A stretch of 64,000 bases of DNA from DATARH01 sp963705325 (lineage in GTDB: Bacteria; Pseudomonadota; Alphaproteobacteria; ATCC43930; CGMCC-115725), in NCBI GenBank assembly GCA_963705325.1, contig OY970069.1, forward strand, positions 434,001 through 498,000, read 5' to 3'. Positions 32,414 to 40,937 of the stretch are shown piece by piece. A model generated the notes under the pieces. The model did not search any database, had not been told where the DNA came from, and was given only the letters and a program-made list of their open reading frames with translations. The first letter of the stretch is position 1. The number at the start of each line of letters is the position of its first letter. The position numbers and the translations under genes were made by a program.

Positions 32414-33058
32414 TTACGCGTAGAGCGCCGGCTGCCCGATAAGCCGAGACGGCTGACGACGCGTCTCTGACGGCCCCCTATCAAATAGTGCTGGCTGATC
32501 TCCCCAACAGTCCCATCCCGCCTTAGTCTCACGGGCGAACAGTTCGAGGTAGGGGCCGGGAACAAGTCGCTCGATCCGCTCGCGGACCTGATCAGGCTTG
32601 CGGCTATGCTCTCGTCGTCGATCAACGATAAGGCGGCGCACATCCTTGGCTTTCCGGGAAGGCTTCCCTCTGGTCGCCAATAGGCATTGCTCGGGGTTCG
32701 CGCGCGTCCAGTAGCCAAGTCCGGTAAAATAGTCTCCCTCGGATTTAGCGGCGATATTCTGCTTCACCCAATAGAAGCCGACGGTCTTGTATTCGAAGCC
32801 CCAGGCTTGGATCAGTTCGAGTGCGCGCGGCAGTAACGGATCGGTCGCCCAAAGGAATAGGGCGCAATCGTCTGCCGCCACATCGGAGACTGGCAAAGCA
32901 GCCAGATCAGCAAAACTCATGCAGTCGTAATGCGAGACAGCATTGCGACCCGTTCCCTTGGCGCTCCAGTTACGGAAATGCCAAGGAGGGTCGGCGTATA
33001 TCGCAGCGTATCTACGCGGTCTCAAGAAGCTCGTGGAGCTTGGCGCGGAAGTAGGCAT
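32414..33058 (-). CDS. MT-A70 family adenine methyltransferase
   Basis: This 214-residue protein has the catalytic DPPW at residues 23-26 (AAIYADPPWHF) and the AdoMet-binding end PGPYLELFARETKAGWDCWG. Other family blocks are DDCALFLWATDPLLPRALEL and EYKTVGFYWVKQN. MT-A70 enzymes make N6-methyladenine; in bacteria they often travel with mobile elements or restriction genes. The gene for a PD-(D/E)XK-like nuclease overlaps its start by 47 bases on the same strand, which suggests a type II restriction-modification pair. Confidence 0.92.
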   Translation of the reverse strand: MPTSAPSSTSFLRPRRYAAIYADPPWHFRNWSAKGTGRNAVSHYDCMSFADLAALPVSDVAADDCALFLWATDPLLPRALELIQAWGFEYKTVGFYWVKQNIAAKSEGDYFTGLGYWTRANPEQCLLATRGKPSRKAKDVRRLIVDRRREHSRKPDQVRERIERLVPGPYLELFARETKAGWDCWGDQPALFDRGPSETRRQPSRLIGQPALYA

Positions 33059-33677
33059 TGGCTTGCTCGACCTTCGGTGTGATCGGAAAGCCGAAGTGCT
33101 CGTCCAATTCCTCTTTAACGAGCGACCAAGGCTTCGGGATTGAACGGATGCCGTAATAGAAAATGATCTTCAACTCCGCAGCCACAGGCGCAAACTTAAA
33201 GACCTCACCGTAGCTTTTGAGAAGCACCTGGGCACAGAGAAGGTCACGTCTGATCGAGCGGATCTTTCCCGCATCGAACTGACCATTGCCCCTCTTGACC
33301 TCGTAGGCGCGGATTTTTTGGTCTGCGTCGTCGAACGCAATCATGTCGATCTGAATACTTCGGATGGTGCTTTCACCATAAGGGAGAGTGGTGTGTCGGC
33401 ACTCATTGTCCGTCTGGGAGTTAACAAGTTGATCAGCGGCGCGGGACACCTTGAAGGCATCTTCCTGCCAGACACGGTGCCGATTGCTGTCGCGGAGGCT
33501 TTCCCGAATGGCCGTCTCCAGGATGCGGCCATGGCGCTTATAGGCCGAACTAATGATGCTGGTATTGCGGGAGTGGCGACTGCCAGCGATTGGATCTTCG
33601 ATGAATTTTTTGACGGCGAGAGACCGGATCGTCTCGTCGATAATTGGCGTCACGCGGTCCATGAACTCTCGTTCCAT
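33012..33677 (-). CDS. Probable restriction endonuclease, PD-(D/E)XK-like
   Basis: From ATG 33677 (after GGAGACGG) the product has 221 residues. The core reads SIQIDMIAFDDADQ, then IRAYEVKRGNGQFD, matching the D...E-x-K signature of PD-(D/E)XK nucleases, with DLLCAQVLLKSYG as the following helix. The frame is open further upstream to a GTG at 33848 without a ribosome binding site, so the N-terminus is uncertain. It overlaps the MT-A70 methyltransferase gene, its likely protecting partner. The recognition site cannot be read. Confidence 0.72.
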   Translation of the reverse strand: MEREFMDRVTPIIDETIRSLAVKKFIEDPIAGSRHSRNTSIISSAYKRHGRILETAIRESLRDSNRHRVWQEDAFKVSRAADQLVNSQTDNECRHTTLPYGESTIRSIQIDMIAFDDADQKIRAYEVKRGNGQFDAGKIRSIRRDLLCAQVLLKSYGEVFKFAPVAAELKIIFYYGIRSIPKPWSLVKEELDEHFGFPITPKVEQANAYFRAKLHELLETA

Positions 33678-33899
33678 GCCACCGTCTCCGACCCTTTTGA
33701 GGCCGCTGCGGCCTACAAGGCTTAATGGGCTGCGATACGCGTCGTCAAACGGAGCATTTTCAATGCCTTCCTGGGCTCGATTTCGTGGGTAATGATTCGC
33801 CAGAGTCAAGATGTTGATCGCAGCAGTTGAGGGTTGGGCCGCTGACACGCGAATCGGCGTATTGTTCGGGTGCCGCTCTTATGACTGCCGGATCGCCTG

Positions 33900-34832
33900 A
33901 TGGAACATTTGACCGACGCCCAACTGCGGCAAACAGCATTCGAGCAACTGAACCGCCTCGTGGCCCTTCAAGCTGGCGTTCTCGATTCAGATGATCTCGC
34001 CGCCGGGTTCCAATTCCAGGGCGAGCGCATCCCTCTCATCAATCCGCAGCGCGGCATCTTCAAGCCGCGGCAGATGGCGGGGCTGCTATCCATTCGAACC
34101 GTTTTTCCCCGACAGGGCGGTCGCGTCTGGTATGACGACCAGCGCGAGGCCCACCGGCAGATATATGAGAACAATGAGGTAGTCGAATACGCCTTCATGG
34201 GCACGGACCCGAACGCGCCCGACAATCGCTGGCTACGTGAAGCGATGGAGCAACAGGTCCCGATCATCTATTTCCTCGGGACCTCTCCGGGTCGGTATCA
34301 ACCGATCATGCCCACCTTCATTGTCGGTTGGCATCCCGAGCGACTGAAGGTCCAACTTGCCTTCGGGGCGATCGTCGGATCTTCCGCTGATGCTGCACCA
34401 CCAGCAGCACCCGAGCGACGCTATGCGCTTCGCGAGATCAAGGCGCGGCTCCACCAGGCGTCGTTCCGCGATGCTGTTCTTGCCGCATATGACGGGCGTT
34501 GCGCGATCTCAAAGCTACCTGAGCCGCGGCTGCTTGATGCTGCCCATATCGTTATCGACGCCCACGAGCAGCTTGGGCAGCCGATCATCCCGAACGGCTT
34601 GCCGCTAACGAAGATCCACCATGCCGCCTTCGACGCCAACCTGATCGGCATCGACGCCAATTTTCGAATTCATGTCGCTGATCGGCTGCTCGAAATCCAC
34701 GACGGCCCATTCCTTGAACTTGGTCTCAAGAGTATCGCCGGCACACAGATCGAGATGCCGCGGCGTCTGGCGGATCGGCCTGATCGTGACCGGCTGGCGT
34801 TACGGTTCGAGCAGTTTCAGAAGCAAGCCTGA
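33900..34832 (+). CDS. HNH endonuclease, putative restriction enzyme
   Basis: The C-terminal third of this 310-residue protein is an HNH nuclease: FRDAVLAAYDGRCAISKLPE, LLDAAHIVIDAHEQ, then NGLPLTKIHHAAFDANLIGI (about residues 192-255). The N-terminal 150 residues hold strands such as GRVWYDDQREAHRQIYE and IIYFLGTSPGRYQP, a region that in related proteins probably reads DNA or modified bases. Only one Cys is left of the usual zinc pair, so it is a zinc-free variant. It is divergent from the nuclease/methyltransferase pair and convergent with the gene at 34839. Confidence 0.87.
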   Translation: MEHLTDAQLRQTAFEQLNRLVALQAGVLDSDDLAAGFQFQGERIPLINPQRGIFKPRQMAGLLSIRTVFPRQGGRVWYDDQREAHRQIYENNEVVEYAFMGTDPNAPDNRWLREAMEQQVPIIYFLGTSPGRYQPIMPTFIVGWHPERLKVQLAFGAIVGSSADAAPPAAPERRYALREIKARLHQASFRDAVLAAYDGRCAISKLPEPRLLDAAHIVIDAHEQLGQPIIPNGLPLTKIHHAAFDANLIGIDANFRIHVADRLLEIHDGPFLELGLKSIAGTQIEMPRRLADRPDRDRLALRFEQFQKQA

Positions 34833-34838
34833 ATTTCA

Positions 34839-35843
34839 TCAGTGAATTGCGGAAATCAGCGCCGCCTCAGTCCCGTCCAAATAATCGTTCCGCTCCTTGG
34901 CGAGCTTATCCCAATAAGAATCCAGAACCTTGCGATCAGCGGACGAGGTTAGCGGGTTCTCCAGCTTCTCGAATGGATTGAATTGCGGGACCGGCACAAG
35001 CATGCCGCGCCCAGAATGGGACAATATCGTGTTTGTCACTGCCTCGGCCACGCGAACAAAGCTTTTGATACAAGCCGTTATTTTGTCTGCGGTTGGCGCC
35101 GCCGCGGCGATGGCGCTTCGGTTCGGCGCGTTCGGGCCAGCCGCGTGGGCGAGAAGCGTATGGCTCCATTTGACGATCTCGTCCGCGCCACTTTCATTCA
35201 GCCATCGATCCAACGTGTCGATGATCCGCTTGGGTAGCCGATCATCACGACGGCGATTGCCCGCAGAAATACGGGTTAGCCGATCGAATTGATCCTGCGC
35301 TCGTTGGGCAGGAAAATAAGCGTCGGGACCGGTTCTTGCGCCCCAGAACGGGCCGCCACCCTGCCGGATCTGATCCAGCATCACTCTGTGTTGAACAGCT
35401 TCGTGATCATACGGAAGGCCGTCAAAGCCGACGACATTCTCGCGGGTAAGCAGCTTCAGATTCCGGCGCATATCCTTGAGCAACCGGGGAAACGAGAGAA
35501 CATCCGCGTTGGTTTTGTCCATTAGCCGCCGTATGGCGAGAACCTGCGTCGCGAAGTAGCCGCTTAGAAGTGCCTCGGTCAGCAGAGAATTGTGGAGGCC
35601 ACTGTCGGCATTGGAATTCGCGACCTCTGCAATCGTGCGGAAGACCACATCGCGCCAGACCATCGTCGAAAGCACCTGCCAGATGGCATGATGCTCATCG
35701 GTCTCCAACCACACTAGCCACAGCCGGCGCCTCTCCCGAAACGCGGCAAGCGCCTTCCTATCGACTACATCACACTGGTCGAGCGAGAATTCGTAATCCT
35801 TGATCACAACTGGATCAGCCAAAAGGTATTCGGCGGTCTGCAT
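34839..35843 (-). CDS. Hypothetical helical protein, possibly AbiU2/HEPN-like
   Basis: This 334-residue protein is almost entirely helical. The region LLTEALLSGYFATQVLAIRRL and SFPRLLKDMRRNLKLLTREN (about 85-140) resembles what I recall of proteins annotated as AbiU2-like HEPN, but I see no R-x4-6-H motif, so catalysis is doubtful. The last helix ends KLAKERNDYLDG. It begins 2 bases after the stop of the membrane protein gene at 35846, so the pair is surely co-translated. Its place in a restriction gene neighbourhood suggests phage defence. Confidence 0.65.
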   Translation of the reverse strand: MQTAEYLLADPVVIKDYEFSLDQCDVVDRKALAAFRERRRLWLVWLETDEHHAIWQVLSTMVWRDVVFRTIAEVANSNADSGLHNSLLTEALLSGYFATQVLAIRRLMDKTNADVLSFPRLLKDMRRNLKLLTRENVVGFDGLPYDHEAVQHRVMLDQIRQGGGPFWGARTGPDAYFPAQRAQDQFDRLTRISAGNRRRDDRLPKRIIDTLDRWLNESGADEIVKWSHTLLAHAAGPNAPNRSAIAAAAPTADKITACIKSFVRVAEAVTNTILSHSGRGMLVPVPQFNPFEKLENPLTSSADRKVLDSYWDKLAKERNDYLDGTEAALISAIH

Positions 35844-35845
35844 CC

Positions 35846-36652
35846 CTACCCACGTTCTTCCCCGGCCGCTTTGGGGTGCGCGGCCCCGATGGTCGAAATG
35901 ATCGAAGTCGCCAATCTCTCTCCGGTGCCCGCAGCCAGGGCCGCCAGCATCATCACGGCGTGCGTTCGCTCACCGCGAGACAACGGAGCCAAAATCATCT
36001 CAGTGTTCACCGCGGCGCCGGCGACCACCCCGGAGAGAGCACCAGCCCAGATCCGCGAGGTCCCTTCGAGATAGTGCAAGGCACGTCCCGCGGAGCAGTC
36101 AAATTCTAGTTTTCCGGTTCGCCCGATTACGGAAAGCAGAGCACCGAGTGAACCGGCGACCGCAGACAACAACAGCCAGAACGCGCTTTCTCCGAGAGCA
36201 CCGGTCAATGGCTCGCGCCATAACCACAGGCAGCCACCAGCTACGACGAACGGGGCGACCATCCCGAACGCTGCCGAAAGATACCAAAACCGGGAGGTCT
36301 CCTGGCTTCTCGCTAGGATGTATGCCCTAGCGGCCTCCAACATCTCGCCCGCGCTCGGATAGTCGTGATCGAAGCTCCGAGTGATCGCTTCGCCGATAAG
36401 ACGCTTAAAATGCGTTTTCATGCTTGTGGCGAGGGCATCGCAGGGCGTGGTCTCCAACGCTGCCGCCTCGTTGAGTATCAAATTGTGCTTGTGGGAATCT
36501 TCGTGCCCTTCGGCATCATACTCATCTGACGATTGCCAATCGATATCCAGTTCATCGTCGATCCAGACAATAAAATCTCGTGACGATCTTATTAGATATT
36601 TGGGATGTATATGCGGCCAGTTTTTATCAGCATCTCGAACGGTTTCTGGCAT
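35846..36652 (-). CDS. Hypothetical membrane protein with cytosolic N-domain
   Basis: This 268-residue protein has an acidic, soluble N-terminal part of about 120 residues (SSRDFIVWIDDELDIDWQSS). Three to four transmembrane helices follow: WYLSAAFGMVAPFVVAGGCL, SAFWLLLSAVAGSLGALLSV, IWAGALSGVVAGAAVN and a weaker MMLAALAAGTGERLA. GRTGKLEFDCSAGRALHYLE lies between helices 2 and 3. No family name comes to mind. It is paired with the helical gene at 34839, 2 bases away, and may be a membrane effector or sensor of a two-gene module. Confidence 0.65.
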   Translation of the reverse strand: MPETVRDADKNWPHIHPKYLIRSSRDFIVWIDDELDIDWQSSDEYDAEGHEDSHKHNLILNEAAALETTPCDALATSMKTHFKRLIGEAITRSFDHDYPSAGEMLEAARAYILARSQETSRFWYLSAAFGMVAPFVVAGGCLWLWREPLTGALGESAFWLLLSAVAGSLGALLSVIGRTGKLEFDCSAGRALHYLEGTSRIWAGALSGVVAGAAVNTEMILAPLSRGERTHAVMMLAALAAGTGERLATSIISTIGAAHPKAAGEERG

Positions 36653-36854
36653 TTAAGTTCGCCTAGATCACGGGCTGATTTTCGCGCGATATGGGATTTT
36701 CCGTGGCTCATTTCAATTAGCAATAGCCCAATCAAATACCGCCAGCACTGGCTCGACCGTTTCCTGGGCGGCGTTGAAATCCATGGGACGTTCGGCGCCG
36801 ATCGCGTCCTTGAGACGCTGATACGCCGGATGGCAACCATGCTCTCTCGATGAA

Positions 36855-37110
36855 TGCGGCCCTGGAACCACGATAACCTGCGCCCGTTGAGGGCCGGTAC
36901 CGGCTCGGTCTGGTAGTTCCAGTTCTGCCGGGGAAAGGTACTGGCGATGAACGCGATGCCCGGCACCCTAGTCGTCACGCCCAGACGTTCGCGGCCGGCC
37001 TCGATCAGGGCAATGCGGGCCTCCGGCAGGGTTTGCGACAAACGGCCGGCGACGACGCAGCCGGCGGCGCCCGCGCCGATCACGACATAATCCCAGCCTC
37101 TCGCAGGCAT
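36855..37110 (-). pseudogene. GMC oxidoreductase gene fragment, N-terminus only
   Basis: Starting in the stop of the SDR gene (overlap TGATG), about 85 codons encode the FAD-binding start of a GMC oxidoreductase: YVVIGAGAAGCVVAGRLSQ, IALIEAG, then FPRQNWNYQTEPVPALNGR and RLSWFQGR. The family then needs the GGSSSINGM motif, but the frame breaks off near 36855 into unrelated, lower-GC DNA. At least 450 residues are missing. The break is the likely right edge of the accessory segment that begins at 29435. Confidence 0.8.
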
Positions 37111-37904
37111 CACTGCGCGGTGATGCCGCCGTCGATGACGAGGCCCGCGCCGGTCATGAACGCGGCGTCGTCAGAGGCGAGGAACACGATGCCCTTGGCG
37201 ATATCGTTTGGCGTGCCCATGCGGCCAATCGGTAGACGTTCGATGACCTGGCGACGCGCCGCCTCGATGTCGTTGGTGCCGATGTTGCGCGCCCGGGTGG
37301 TCAGCACCTGGTCGCCCATATCGGTGTCGATCGTGCCGGGGTGCATTGAGTTGACCCGGATGCGGTATCCCTTGCGGGCAAACTCCAGCGCCGCAGATTT
37401 TGTGAACAACGTCACCCCGCCTTTGGTCATCGAGTAGAGCGGATCTTGCGTCGAACCGACGAGGCCGGCGGTCGAGGCGAGGTTGACGATGGCGCTCCCG
37501 TGAGGGCTCTGCTGCGCCGCCTCCCGCAGCGCCGGCAGGCACAGCTTGGTGCCGAGGCACACACCGGTCAGGTTGACCGCGCATAGCCGCTCCCATTCGG
37601 CGAGGCTGGCGGCTTCGATATCCTTGCCGAGAAACAGCCCAGCGTTGTTGACCAAGATGTCGAGTTGGCCGAAACGGTCGACCGCAGCGGCGACCGCGGC
37701 GATCCAATCTTCCTCGCTCGTCACGTCGAGATGGACGTAGAGAGCCGCGTCGCCGAGCTTGCGCGCCGTCTCCCGACCGCGTTCGTCGAGCACGTCGCCG
37801 ATCGCCACCATGGCGCCAGCCTCGACCATCAGCCGCGCAGTCTCGCCGCCGATGCCGCGCGCTGCCCCGGAGATCAGCGCCACCTTGTCGTCCAGTCGGT
37901 TCAT
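37110..37904 (-). CDS. SDR-family NAD(P)-dependent oxidoreductase
   Basis: This classical 264-residue SDR has cofactor motif ALISGAARGIGGETARL, DILVNNAGLF, catalytic Ser in VNLASTAGLVG, and YSMTKGGV with the Tyr and Lys. RVNSMHPGTIDTDM and LVIDGGITAQ complete the FabG-like pattern. ATG 37904 is 7 bases after AGGAGG; a GTG precedes it. The GMC gene followed in the same operon before it was truncated, so the pair probably oxidised an alcohol substrate. Confidence 0.94.
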   Translation of the reverse strand: MNRLDDKVALISGAARGIGGETARLMVEAGAMVAIGDVLDERGRETARKLGDAALYVHLDVTSEEDWIAAVAAAVDRFGQLDILVNNAGLFLGKDIEAASLAEWERLCAVNLTGVCLGTKLCLPALREAAQQSPHGSAIVNLASTAGLVGSTQDPLYSMTKGGVTLFTKSAALEFARKGYRIRVNSMHPGTIDTDMGDQVLTTRARNIGTNDIEAARRQVIERLPIGRMGTPNDIAKGIVFLASDDAAFMTGAGLVIDGGITAQ

Positions 37905-38005
37905 CACTGGCCCTCCTCAGGCGCCTTCGAGATCACACAGTCGTGTCTCGCAAGCCGGGTGTCGCCGTAGAACGCCTTCGCCGCCCCCGATAACCAGGTC
38001 CGTGG

Positions 38006-38623
38006 TCAGTTCTCGAGCCTCATACCCTTCTGCACGCCGGGCCGCGAACCGATCCGCTCCCCCCAGGCTTGCAGATGCTTTAGTCCTGCGTTGTCCGGGA
38101 GCGCCTTGCGGCCGGCATAGATGGGGTAGACCGCCAGATCGGCGGCGGTGATTTCGTCGCCTGCCAGATACTGCGTCTTGGCCAGTTGCTCGTCGGCGAA
38201 GCGCCACAAATTGACGAAACGGTCCTCGTAGAACTTGATCGCCGAGTCCGGCACCTTTTCCGGCATGCGTGCGCCAAGGTAGAAGATGGTCTGATTGACC
38301 GACGCATAATCCGCCGCGCCCTCGGCCATCCACTGGAACACGCGGACCCGAGCGACCGGGTCCGTCGGCAGGAATTTCCCTGTCTTCTCGCAGAGATACA
38401 TCAGGATCGCCCAGGACTGGGTCACGGTTAGGGGCTTTCCCCCCGGCCCCTCGGGATCGATCAAGGTCGGGATGCGCGCAGTCGGGTTGATGTTTACGTA
38501 GTCGCCGGCCTTTTGCTCGCCCTGCCCCAGATTGAGCACATGGATCTTGCACGGAACGCCGCATTCATTAACCGCGATCGCGGCGCGCTGCCCATTGCCG
38601 GTGCCGGCGGTGTAAAGCTCCAT
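38006..38623 (-). CDS. Glutathione S-transferase family protein
   Basis: From ATG 38623 (GAGGGCGAG before it) the product has 205 residues; an ATG at 38638 is also possible. The thioredoxin-like N-domain has MELYTAGTGNGQRAAIAVNE and the cis-Pro/glutathione segment NPTARIPTLIDPEG, then VTQSWAILMYLCEKTG. The helical C-domain has DEITAADLAVYPI, the capping box of GSTs. It lies 101 bases upstream of the SDR gene on the same strand. The substrate is unknown. Confidence 0.93.
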   Translation of the reverse strand: MELYTAGTGNGQRAAIAVNECGVPCKIHVLNLGQGEQKAGDYVNINPTARIPTLIDPEGPGGKPLTVTQSWAILMYLCEKTGKFLPTDPVARVRVFQWMAEGAADYASVNQTIFYLGARMPEKVPDSAIKFYEDRFVNLWRFADEQLAKTQYLAGDEITAADLAVYPIYAGRKALPDNAGLKHLQAWGERIGSRPGVQKGMRLEN

Positions 38624-38828
38624 CTCGCCCTCACTCATCGACTGAAGTCCATCATAGCGCCCTGGACATAGCGCAAGCTACGGATCGCACCGAGGATGGG
38701 CTGGCGCATCCAACGATTCGCGTCGACGGCCGGCCTTATCCACGGTCGTTGGAACCGGTCACGGACGCATTTGCCCTTCGAGATCCGGTGGGATTGCGCG
38801 GCCGAACCAGCGATGGTATCCGATTTGA

Positions 38829-40937
38829 GTGGAACAGAAACGGAACGCTGCTGTCACTGCGCCCGCCATAGACGCGCTGCTCGAGGGGCTGAACCCGGCG
38901 CAGCGAAGTGCTGTTGATTTTGGCATCGGTGCGGAAGGAGGCCCGGTGCCGCCGCTTTTGATCGCTGCGGGTGCCGGCACCGGCAAAACCAAGACGCTAG
39001 CGCACCGGGTGGCACGGCTGATCCTCGAGGGCGTCGACCCGCGCCGTGTGTTGCTGTTGACCTTCACCCGCCGTGCCGCGCTCGAGATGACCCGCCGCGC
39101 GCAGCAAATCCTCGTTGCCAGCCGAAAAGGCCGACCGGCCAGCGGTGTAGAAGCCGCTCTGTTGCCCTGGTCCGGCACCTTTCATTCGATCGGCAACCGG
39201 CTCTTGCGCCGGCACGCCACCGCCCTCTCACTGGATCCCGCGTTCACCGTGCTCGATCGTGCCGACAGCGCCGATCTGATGGACCTGGTCCGCGGCGATC
39301 TCGGCCTATCCCATACCCGCTCCCGGTTTCCAAAGAAGGGCACCTGCCTGGCGATCTATTCCTACACGGTCAATGCCGGCTGTCCGCTCGAGGAGACGCT
39401 GGCCGCCTCCTATCCGTGGTGCGACGAGTGGGAAGCTGAACTGAAACGCCTCTTTGCCGCCTATGTCGCTGCCAAGCAGCGCGACAGCGTGCTCGATTAC
39501 GATGATCTGCTGCTGTATTGGCGCGAGGCCGTCCAGATACCCAGCGTCGCCGCACAAATGCGGGCGGATTTTGACCACATCCTGGTTGACGAGTATCAGG
39601 ACACCAACAGGCTGCAAGCCGCGATCCTGCTCGCGCTGGCGCCCGATGGCGCGGGGCTCACCGTAGTCGGCGACGACGCCCAGTCGATCTATGCCTTTCG
39701 GGCCGCAACGGTGCGGAACATCCTCGACTTTCCCGACCAGTTCACACCGCGGGCAGCGGTCATTTCGCTCGAACACAACTATCGTTCGACCCAGCCAATC
39801 CTCGACGCTGCCAACGCGGTTATCGCCCAGGCCAGCGAGGGTTTCTCAAAGACGCTGACCTCGTCCAAACCGTCTGCCGAGCTGCCTTACCTGGTGACCG
39901 TCGAGGACGAAATTGCGCAGGCGGTCTATGTCGCCGACCAGGTCTTGGAGCACCGTGAGGCCGGCATTGATTTGCGCCACCAGGCCGTCTTGTTCCGTAC
40001 CTCGCACCATAGCGGGCGGCTGGAGATCGAGCTGGCGGGCCGCAACATCCCCTTCGTCAAGTATGGCGGGCTCAAATTTATCGAGGCGGCACACGTCAAG
40101 GATTTGCTAGCGATCTTGCGCTGGGCAGAAAACCCGCGGGACGCTCTCGCCGGTTTCCGCGTTCTGCAATTGCTGCCGGGGATTGGGCCGGCCAACGCAA
40201 AGAAGGCGATGGCGCATCTCGGCGAGCACGGGTTCAACCTGGCCGAGCTTGCCGGTTTCGCACCCCCGGATGCGGCGACTCTGTTCTGGCCAGGCTTCTC
40301 CGGCATGATGGGTCGTCTACGCGATAGCAAAACCGCTTGGGCCCGGCAGCTTGGCCTTGTACGGGCGTGGTATCAGCCGCACCTTGAACGGCTCTACGAT
40401 TACGCCCCTTCACGCGCCGGGGACCTCGACCAGCTTGAACAGATCGCCATGGGTTACCCAAACCGCGAACGCTTCCTCTCTGAAGTGACGCTTGACCCGC
40501 CCGATGCGAGCGGCGCCGACGCCGGCCGTCCCGAGCTCGACGAGGATTATCTGATCCTGTCGACGATCCATTCAGCCAAGGGCCAGGAATGGGACGTGGT
40601 CTACGTGTTGAACCTCGTCGATGGCTGCATCCCCTCGGACATGGCCACCGGCAATCCGGCACAGATCGACGAAGAGCGCCGCCTTCTTTATGTCGCCATG
40701 ACCCGTGCCAAGCAGCATCTCCACCTGGTCCAGCCGCTGCGGTTCTTCCGCACCCACCAGCCTCGCTTCGGCAGCGGCCACACGCTCGCCCCACGCTCGC
40801 GCTTTCTGCCAGACGGCATCCTGCCGCTGTTCGCTCGGCGCGCCGCAACAGTTCCCAAAGCTGCTGCCGACACGCCGGCGCCGAAGCCAATGGTCAGTGT
40901 TGATATCGGGGCGCGGCTGCTCGGCATGTGGGCCTAG
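38829..40937 (+). CDS. UvrD/Rep-family superfamily 1A DNA helicase
   Basis: The 702-residue protein has the full set of SF1A motifs: LNPAQRSAV (Q motif), AAGAGTGKTKTLAHR near 46-60 (Walker A), LLLTFTRRAALEM (Ia), ILVDEYQDTN near 250 (DExx box, here DEYQD), VVGDDAQSIYAFR (III), LEHNYRSTQPIL (IV), LSTIHSAKGQEWDVVYVLNL (V), EERRLLYVAMTRAK (VI). The start is GTG, with a weak ribosome binding site. A RecD2 helicase gene overlaps its 3' end, and a PD-(D/E)XK-like gene follows, so the three may act together on DNA ends. Confidence 0.95.
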   Translation: MEQKRNAAVTAPAIDALLEGLNPAQRSAVDFGIGAEGGPVPPLLIAAGAGTGKTKTLAHRVARLILEGVDPRRVLLLTFTRRAALEMTRRAQQILVASRKGRPASGVEAALLPWSGTFHSIGNRLLRRHATALSLDPAFTVLDRADSADLMDLVRGDLGLSHTRSRFPKKGTCLAIYSYTVNAGCPLEETLAASYPWCDEWEAELKRLFAAYVAAKQRDSVLDYDDLLLYWREAVQIPSVAAQMRADFDHILVDEYQDTNRLQAAILLALAPDGAGLTVVGDDAQSIYAFRAATVRNILDFPDQFTPRAAVISLEHNYRSTQPILDAANAVIAQASEGFSKTLTSSKPSAELPYLVTVEDEIAQAVYVADQVLEHREAGIDLRHQAVLFRTSHHSGRLEIELAGRNIPFVKYGGLKFIEAAHVKDLLAILRWAENPRDALAGFRVLQLLPGIGPANAKKAMAHLGEHGFNLAELAGFAPPDAATLFWPGFSGMMGRLRDSKTAWARQLGLVRAWYQPHLERLYDYAPSRAGDLDQLEQIAMGYPNRERFLSEVTLDPPDASGADAGRPELDEDYLILSTIHSAKGQEWDVVYVLNLVDGCIPSDMATGNPAQIDEERRLLYVAMTRAKQHLHLVQPLRFFRTHQPRFGSGHTLAPRSRFLPDGILPLFARRAATVPKAAADTPAPKPMVSVDIGARLLGMWA

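Noticed and set aside
36605..36853. Plus-strand frame of 82 codons between the membrane protein gene and the GMC fragment
   Set aside because: No ribosome binding site or motif. The minus strand in another frame (PAYQRLKDAIGAERPMDF) looks more protein-like and may be a remnant, but is too short to assign.
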